DNA from: Candidatus Izemoplasmatales bacterium
GTDB lineage: Bacteria > Bacillota_I > Bacilli_A > Izemoplasmatales > Hujiaoplasmataceae
Direction of reading: 5' to 3'
DNA: 6,293 nt
NCBI GenBank assembly: GCA_028702245.1
Contig: JAQVPE010000053.1
Coordinates: forward strand, 1 to 6,293
A program made the position numbers and the translations under genes. Positions 1-4,414 of this stretch are shown one piece after another. The notes beneath the pieces were generated by a model. That model saw nothing but the letters and a program-made list of their open reading frames with translations, was not told the origin of the DNA and did no database searches. Numbering within the stretch: position 1 is the first letter of the stretch; every line of letters starts with the position of its first letter.

Positions 1-351
1 CACAAAGAAGACAATAAAGTGATCGGTTCGGTTGGCATGCATCGTAAAGACAATGAGACTGATCCTCTTACCCGGGAACTCGGCTATGTTCTTTCGACCA
101 AATATGAGAACCAAGGCTTGATGACAGAAGCCTGCCAGGCGGTTTTGGCTCATACTTTCAATGACACCGATATCGATACTGTTGTTGTCAGTCACTTTCA
201 AGGAAACCACAAATCGCAAAGGGTAATCGAAAAATGCGGCTTCGTCTTTGTCGAAGAAGGAGAATATGTGACAATAGACAAAAGAAGAATCTGGTCACGT
301 TACTATAAACTCACCAAAAACCAATATATTTTAAATGGAGGAAAACAATGA
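1..351 (+). CDS. GNAT family N-acetyltransferase, RimJ/RimL type (5' partial)
   Basis: This frame is open from the first base of the window and ends at a TGA at 349-351, giving 116 visible residues. A GTG at 19 could be taken as a start, but the frame continues upstream of it, and RimJ/RimL-type enzymes usually have about 170-190 residues, so roughly the first 55-70 are probably missing. The visible part holds the acetyl-CoA binding region of the GNAT fold: a beta-strand ELGYVLS, then the pyrophosphate loop and helix start YENQGLMTEA (fragment residues about 35-44, matching the family Q/R-x-x-G-x-G/A pattern). Later comes the typical NxxSxxVIEKCGF segment (about 69-81), where Asn and the following helix help hold the cofactor. 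The protein would be cytoplasmic and transfer an acetyl group from acetyl-CoA to an amine. The substrate cannot be told from sequence: it could be a protein N-terminus, a small molecule or an antibiotic. The stop codon overlaps the start of the peptidase gene by four bases, so the two are probably co-translated. Confidence 0.88.
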   Translation, partial: HKEDNKVIGSVGMHRKDNETDPLTRELGYVLSTKYENQGLMTEACQAVLAHTFNDTDIDTVVVSHFQGNHKSQRVIEKCGFVFVEEGEYVTIDKRRIWSRYYKLTKNQYILNGGKQ

Positions 352-2105
352 ACACCTGGAATCTAGACAAACTTTACAAAAGCTTTGAAAGCGAAGAGTT
401 TCAAAGCGACCTGAAGCATCTTGACGATCTCATCCTCAAGATGAAAGGCTTTGAGTCTCAACTTCATGATTATGAGGGCGTGAGAGAAAAACTGATTTCC
501 TATGTGGAAAACTCGATTGCTCTCAGTCAACTTGCTGAAAGACTCTTCAGTTATGCTTCGTTGAGGCGGTCGACCGAGTCGACGAATGTCCAAAGCCTCA
601 AGTATCTCAACCTGCTTCAAGTCAAAGTTACGGAACTCACCACTGTCGAAACGATGTTCAAAAAATGGTTGAAAGATGTTCCCGGTTTGGAAAAAGTGAT
701 TGAGGAAGATCCATTGCTCGAAGAACACCGCTTCCATTTCGTAGAACAAAAATCGCAAGCGCTCCATCTTCTTGACGACAAAACCGAAGTTTTGATCGCC
801 AAACTCAGGCAGTCGGGTTCAATCGCCTGGAACCACTTGCAGTCTTTATTGACATCAACGCTCGCGGTTGATTATGAAGGTAAGGAAATAACGCTCTCGG
901 AAGTCAGGAACCTGGCCTACGAGGCCGATCCCAAGGTTAGGGAAAAAGCCTTCGCAGCCGAAATCAAGGCTTACGAAAAAATCGAGAAAGCGATCGCAGC
1001 GGCGATCAACTCCATCAAGGGCGAAGTCAACACTTTGACGGAAGCTAGAGGCTATGAGTCGCCTCTAGCGGAAACTTTGATCAAAAGCCGGATGAAGAAA
1101 GATACTCTCGATGTTATGATCGAGACGATGGAAGCCTATCTGCCGGTATTCAGAAAATACCTGAAACGGAAGGCGAAATTGCTTGGTCATAAAAATGGTT
1201 TGCCGTTTTATGATTTATTCGCTCCGATCGGCAACGCCTCGAAATCATTCACGATTCCCGAGGCTAATGAGTACATTCTGAAGAATTTCCATACTTTCAA
1301 CGAAAGATTGTATCAAATGGCCAATAAAGCCTTTAAAGACGGCTGGATCGACTATCTTCCCAAGAAGGGAAAAGTCGGCGGCGCTTTTTGCGCTAATCTT
1401 CATGTGATCAAGGAAAGCCGGGTTTTGACAAACTTTAACGGCGCCTTTGGCGACGTCATCACCATGGCCCATGAACTTGGGCACGCCTATCACGGCGAGG
1501 CAATCTTTGATGAGTCACCGCTCAACAGCGACTACACGATGCCGGTAGCGGAAACGGCATCGACCTTCTGCGAGACGATCGTCAACCAAGCTGCCCTGAA
1601 AGATGCGACCACGACTGATGAAAAACTCTATTTGCTCGAGTCGTCGCTCCAAGACGCAACCCAGGTCATCGTCGATATTCTGTCTCGCTTCTACTTTGAA
1701 AAAGCACTTTTTGAAGGCAGAAAGACGACTCTTTATGACGCCGATGAACTCAAGAGCATGATGCTTGACGCCCAGAAGAAGAGTTATGGCGACGGTTTGG
1801 ATGAAAACAAACTTCATCCCTATATGTGGGTCTGCAAGTCGCACTATTATTCAGGAACGCTCAGTTACTACAATTTCCCGTATGCCTTTGGGCTCTTGTT
1901 TGCCAAGGGGCTTTATGCCAAGTATCTTGAAAACAAGGAAACATTTGTGCCGATGTATGACAAACTGCTGGCGGCGACTGGGAAAAACTTTGTCGAGGAT
2001 GCGGCGATGATCGCCAATATCGACGTGACCGACAAAGCATTTTGGGTGGGATCGCTCGAACTTCTCAAGGCCGATATCGATCTTTTCTTGAAACTCACAG
2101 AATAA
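348..2105 (+). CDS. pepF: Oligoendopeptidase F (M3 family zinc metallopeptidase)
   Basis: This complete 585-residue protein is close to the usual ~600 of the PepF/M3B group. PepF enzymes are cytoplasmic zinc peptidases that cut short oligopeptides internally, contributing to peptide turnover and sometimes to signal-peptide or pheromone processing. The start WNLDKLYKSFESEEFQ is the typical PepF N-terminus. An oligoendopeptidase N-domain lies at roughly 115-180 and the M3 catalytic domain at about 200-580. The zinc site is HELGH at 375-379 (His375 and His379 as ligands, Glu376 as catalytic base). Glu402 in the AETASTFCE motif is the third ligand, with the conserved second Glu at 409. The C-terminal substrate-pocket stretch runs from His499 through YYNFPYAFG (507-515). 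All expected active-site residues are present and there is no signal peptide. The start ATG overlaps the GNAT stop codon (ATGA), with GGAGG at 337-341 six bases upstream, inside the GNAT gene. That supports both the start choice and translational coupling. The natural substrate is unknown. Confidence 0.96.
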   Translation: MNTWNLDKLYKSFESEEFQSDLKHLDDLILKMKGFESQLHDYEGVREKLISYVENSIALSQLAERLFSYASLRRSTESTNVQSLKYLNLLQVKVTELTTVETMFKKWLKDVPGLEKVIEEDPLLEEHRFHFVEQKSQALHLLDDKTEVLIAKLRQSGSIAWNHLQSLLTSTLAVDYEGKEITLSEVRNLAYEADPKVREKAFAAEIKAYEKIEKAIAAAINSIKGEVNTLTEARGYESPLAETLIKSRMKKDTLDVMIETMEAYLPVFRKYLKRKAKLLGHKNGLPFYDLFAPIGNASKSFTIPEANEYILKNFHTFNERLYQMANKAFKDGWIDYLPKKGKVGGAFCANLHVIKESRVLTNFNGAFGDVITMAHELGHAYHGEAIFDESPLNSDYTMPVAETASTFCETIVNQAALKDATTTDEKLYLLESSLQDATQVIVDILSRFYFEKALFEGRKTTLYDADELKSMMLDAQKKSYGDGLDENKLHPYMWVCKSHYYSGTLSYYNFPYAFGLLFAKGLYAKYLENKETFVPMYDKLLAATGKNFVEDAAMIANIDVTDKAFWVGSLELLKADIDLFLKLTE

Positions 2106-2162
2106 TAAATTTCGTTTGACCAATAAAACACCGCTATGGATTGTTTATTAGGCGAATCTCTC

Positions 2163-2170
2163 AAAGGAGG
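2163..2170 (+). promoter_or_regulatory. Shine-Dalgarno deciding the start of the beta-propeller lipoprotein
   Basis: AAAGGAGG lies seven bases before the ATG at 2178. The earlier in-frame ATG at 2136 has no such site, and using it would place 14 mostly polar residues before the signal peptide. The start at 2178 gives a standard lipoprotein leader beginning MKRF, so 2178 is the better start. The core AGGAGGCAA is also found before the other lipoprotein gene of this window. Confidence 0.9.
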
Positions 2171-2177
2171 CAAGTCT

Positions 2178-4088
2178 ATGAAACGTTTCGTAAGCGGTTT
2201 TTTATTGATTTGTGCGGCCATTATCCTCGCCGGTTGTGTTCAAACCGTCGAAATTATTGACTACAAGGAAGTCGAAGAAGTAGGTAATTTCAGAAATCTT
2301 GGCCAACTGGAGGCCTATGTCCAGAAATTCAATAGCGAAAGACAGTCATATAGATGGTTCTTGAGTGGTGATGTAGCTATGGAAAACGCCATTGCGTCAA
2401 CCGCTCAGATGTCAGTGCCATCAGCCGAAGATCAAACCGAAAACAAAGATCATAGCGAGACCAACAATCAAGTTGATGGAGTCGGTGAAAGCGACACTGT
2501 CCTTACCGATGGTTATTACATCTACATGATTTCCGGAGACACGGTTTTCATCATCGACGCCGAAACGCTTGTCATCACTGATTCCTATACTTCCGAGAAT
2601 TCTTATTTCAGCGGGATCTATCTTTATGAAGATTACCTGATTGTGATCGGTAGCGAGTCTTATGAACCGGAAGATAAGGAAGCTGAGACTGAAGAATATC
2701 GTACGGATATTTATTATAGTTATTACTATTACTATAACTACGGCGTAACCGTAAAAATATTCGATATCCTCGATAAAAACGAGATCGTGCTCAATCGCGA
2801 ATTATTCTTTGACAATTCCTATCTCACCGACAGTAGAATGATCGGTAGCGACCTTTATCTGATCATGAACGACTATTCGCTTTCAAGCCGTCCCGATGGC
2901 GAAGCGATATTGCCAAGGTATAAAGACAGTGCTGAAGGCGAGGAGTATAATCGCCTTGACGCTAACGACGTCTACTATATGCCTTCTGATTTATGGCAGT
3001 GCTCGTATTTGTTGCTTGCTTCATTGGATGTCGAAAGCGAAGCCGATCTTGATCTCAACGCTTATGTCGGCAGCACCTATCAAATCTATATGAGTCAAAA
3101 CAACTTGTACACGGTCGTGCATCGCAGTTGGTTTGAAGAGGCTTCGCCCTGGATGATGTCAAGGACGTATGTCCTAAGGTTTGCGATAGCTGACGGCAAA
3201 CTTGTCTATCAGGCAACCGCAGCCGTTGATGGTTCGCCGCTCGACCAGTTCTCGATGGATGAACATGAGGGGTATTTCCGGATTGCGACAACAGGAACCA
3301 AAATAGAAACTTCAACCAAAGACGATGTTATAACGGCAACTTGGAGCATTTTCAACCAGATCAGTTGTTTTGACGCCACAACAACCGGAAAAATCGAACC
3401 GATATCCGTGCTGGAAAATCTTGGCAAACCGGGAGAATCGATCTATGCCGTCAGATTCTCCGGCGATATCGCCTATGTCGTTACTTTTGTCAGAACCGAT
3501 CCTCTCTACAAGATCGATCTATCCGATCCGCTCAATCCCGTTATTCTTGGCGAATTGTACGAAGAAGGCGTTTCCGACTATCTTCATATCATCAACGATG
3601 ACTTGTTATTGGGAGTGGGAAGGCAAGCCGAAATAAATGAGTATGGCAGTACTGTTTTCACCGGCGTCAAGGTTTCGCTTTATGACACAAGCGGGGATGC
3701 TCCGATCAACATCGAAACCTATCTCGTCGAAGGAGAGTACAGCTACACTCCGGTGCTCTACGACCACAAAGCTTTTGTGAGTTATCAACCGGATGGTCAA
3801 GACTATACTTATGTGGCCATCCCCATCACCGAGTATCAAAACAACTGGAACGATTACCTGCAGAGCATCTATGTTTTCAAAGTCACTCATGACAAGCAGC
3901 TTGAGTACGTTACGGCCCTGTCGCACATGGATGAGCCGGCAACACATTTCTTCTGGTATGTTGATACCGTCGATAGGACCATTTTGATTGAAAACATGAT
4001 CTACACTGTTTCAAACTCGCAAATCAGAATGTACGATATGGAAGCTGATTTCTTAGAAGTCAATGCCCTGCTTCTAAACCAGGAGTAG
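2178..4088 (+). CDS. Secreted beta-propeller domain lipoprotein (Beta_propel / COG4880 type)
   Basis: This complete protein has 636 residues from the ATG at 2178. It begins with a lipoprotein signal peptide: MKRF, a hydrophobic core, and lipobox LAGC with Cys20 as the lipidated residue. The mature protein should be anchored outside the cytoplasmic membrane. After a polar spacer (about 21-94) comes TNNQVDGVGESDTVLTDGYYIY (about 95-116). This matches the hallmark opening of the Beta_propel family (pattern like TN.QV.GVDEaDivKTDG.yiY), followed by repeated aromatic and hydrophobic beta-strand blades to the C-terminus (ending near IYTVSNSQIRMYDME). A tyrosine cluster at 179-188 (eight Tyr in ten residues) sits in a loop just before a predicted blade strand. 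The biochemical role of the family is not established. A binding or scaffolding role at the cell surface is inference from the fold, and no catalytic motif is visible. The gene starts 72 bases after pepF with no clear terminator between them, so read-through is possible. A strong terminator follows it. Confidence 0.87.
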   Translation: MKRFVSGFLLICAAIILAGCVQTVEIIDYKEVEEVGNFRNLGQLEAYVQKFNSERQSYRWFLSGDVAMENAIASTAQMSVPSAEDQTENKDHSETNNQVDGVGESDTVLTDGYYIYMISGDTVFIIDAETLVITDSYTSENSYFSGIYLYEDYLIVIGSESYEPEDKEAETEEYRTDIYYSYYYYYNYGVTVKIFDILDKNEIVLNRELFFDNSYLTDSRMIGSDLYLIMNDYSLSSRPDGEAILPRYKDSAEGEEYNRLDANDVYYMPSDLWQCSYLLLASLDVESEADLDLNAYVGSTYQIYMSQNNLYTVVHRSWFEEASPWMMSRTYVLRFAIADGKLVYQATAAVDGSPLDQFSMDEHEGYFRIATTGTKIETSTKDDVITATWSIFNQISCFDATTTGKIEPISVLENLGKPGESIYAVRFSGDIAYVVTFVRTDPLYKIDLSDPLNPVILGELYEEGVSDYLHIINDDLLLGVGRQAEINEYGSTVFTGVKVSLYDTSGDAPINIETYLVEGEYSYTPVLYDHKAFVSYQPDGQDYTYVAIPITEYQNNWNDYLQSIYVFKVTHDKQLEYVTALSHMDEPATHFFWYVDTVDRTILIENMIYTVSNSQIRMYDMEADFLEVNALLLNQE

Positions 4089-4092
4089 ACCG

Positions 4093-4121
4093 AGAACCGG
4101 AATTGATCCGGTTCTTTTTTT
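4093..4121 (+). terminator. Rho-independent terminator after the beta-propeller lipoprotein gene
   Basis: AGAACCGGA (4093-4101) and TCCGGTTCT (4107-4115) form a perfect 9-bp stem with the 5-nt loop ATTGA. The T run at 4115-4121 follows directly. The hairpin starts five bases after the TAG stop codon. It marks the 3' end of the upstream transcript and separates it from the large lipoprotein gene. Confidence 0.92.
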
Positions 4122-4148
4122 ACTGATAGATCTAGATGTATACTGATA
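4121..4148. repeat. 8-bp direct repeat pair TACTGATA
   Basis: TACTGATA occurs at 4121-4128 and again at 4141-4148, exactly 20 bp apart start to start, about two helical turns. The spacing would suit a tandem-bound regulator on one DNA face. However, the pair lies over 170 bp upstream of the proposed promoter and the first copy touches the terminator T run. It may be chance in AT-rich DNA. Confidence 0.35.
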
Positions 4149-4192
4149 ACCAATTCAAATTCACAATCAATCATTGTACCAAAAACAGACTA

Positions 4193-4211
4193 TGACTTTT
4201 AAAAAAAGTCA
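4193..4211. repeat. 8-bp perfect inverted repeat TGACTTTT / AAAAGTCA
   Basis: TGACTTTT (4193-4200) and AAAAGTCA (4204-4211) are perfect complements separated by AAA. No T run follows on either strand, so it is not a good terminator. It could be a protein-binding site or a small cruciform, and no function can be assigned. Confidence 0.5.
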
Positions 4212-4287
4212 ATATACCCAAATTTACCAAAGACTTACCGACAACTATATATGTTGATACCAAATAATGTTTTAGATAAGAAAAAGT

Positions 4288-4335
4288 ATGAAATACGCAA
4301 AAAACCCCTCTACCCTTGTAGATTTTTGCTTTCAT
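4288..4335 (+). repeat. Long imperfect hairpin with two one-sided bulges
   Basis: The 3' arm (4318-4335) is 18 contiguous bases, and all of them pair with the 5' arm in three blocks: ATGAAA (4288-4293) with TTTCAT (4330-4335), GCAAAAA (4297-4303) with TTTTTGC (4323-4329), and TCTAC (4309-4313) with GTAGA (4318-4322), closed by the loop CCTT. The 5' arm carries two unpaired insertions, TAC (4294-4296) and ACCCC (4304-4308). The 3' arm overlaps the proposed -35 of the downstream promoter. The apical part, GTAGA followed by five T, resembles a weak terminator. Possible roles are an operator, the leader of a longer transcript started upstream, or the remnant of a duplicated inverted element. None is proven. 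Confidence 0.6.
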
Positions 4336-4354
4336 TCGTGATATTATTCATAAT
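4326..4354 (+). promoter_or_regulatory. Predicted sigma-A type promoter of the large lipoprotein gene
   Basis: CATAAT at 4349-4354 matches the TATAAT -10 consensus in five of six positions. TTGCTT at 4326-4331 is a weaker -35 (three of six), with the optimal 17-bp spacer. Transcription would begin near 4361, leaving a leader of about 54 bases before the ATG at 4415. The weak -35 and the overlapping symmetrical elements suggest a controlled promoter. TTGATA (4254-4259) with TAAGAA (4277-4282) at 17 bp is a weaker alternative that would transcribe the hairpin at 4288-4335. Confidence 0.5.
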
Positions 4355-4371
4355 GTATCACTATACATTAT
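4350..4371. promoter_or_regulatory. Operator-like dyad over the -10 and transcription start
   Basis: ATAATGTAT (4350-4358) and ATACATTAT (4363-4371) are perfect 9-bp inverted arms around CACT. The 22-bp dyad covers most of the -10 hexamer and the expected start of transcription. This is the position and size of a classic dimeric repressor site, where binding would block RNA polymerase. It does not clearly match the Fur, PerR, Zur or LexA consensus. Alternatively, if transcription starts upstream, it would form an RNA hairpin. The regulator is not encoded in the window. Confidence 0.55.
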
Positions 4372-4401
4372 TATTTTGATTTCAAATCTCATTCTATTTA
4401 T

Positions 4402-4407
4402 AGGAGG
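4402..4407 (+). promoter_or_regulatory. Shine-Dalgarno deciding the start of the large lipoprotein gene
   Basis: AGGAGG ends seven bases before the ATG at 4415. It supports this ATG as the start of the frame that stays open to the window end, and the encoded N-terminus is a textbook lipoprotein signal peptide. Confidence 0.93.
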
Positions 4408-4414
4408 CAATTTT

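Larger units (their letters stand above)
4089..4414. other. AT-rich intergenic regulatory region
   Basis: This 326-base stretch between the two lipoprotein genes has no credible coding frame and is clearly richer in A/T than the flanking genes. From left to right it holds the terminator of the upstream gene, an 8-bp direct repeat pair, a small perfect inverted repeat, a TTGATA-like hexamer at 4254-4259, a long bulged hairpin, a promoter with an overlapping dyad, and the ribosome binding site of the next gene. No tRNA or known riboswitch class is recognisable. The length and density of symmetrical elements suggest that expression of the downstream lipoprotein is regulated, but the regulator is unknown. 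Confidence 0.75.

Noticed and set aside
349..366. UGA read as tryptophan (mycoplasma code), extending the acetyltransferase to the TAG at 364
   Set aside because: All clear tryptophans in the window are TGG and no in-frame TGA occurs inside any gene. Ending at the ATGA overlap is the normal operon arrangement.
2116..2144. Possible promoter before the beta-propeller gene (TTGACC at 2116-2121)
   Set aside because: The -35 is good, but the hexamer at 17 bp (GATTGT) matches the -10 consensus in only three positions and no better -10 is suitably spaced. It remains possible but is too weak to annotate.
2121..2152. Imperfect inverted repeat AATAAAACA / TGTTTATT between pepF and the lipoprotein gene
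   Set aside because: It is AT-rich with an 11-nt loop and one bulge, and no T run follows, so it is not a convincing terminator.
4242..4256. CAAC / GTTG inverted arms around TATATAT
   Set aside because: Only four base pairs are formed and the loop is AT-only. This is expected by chance.
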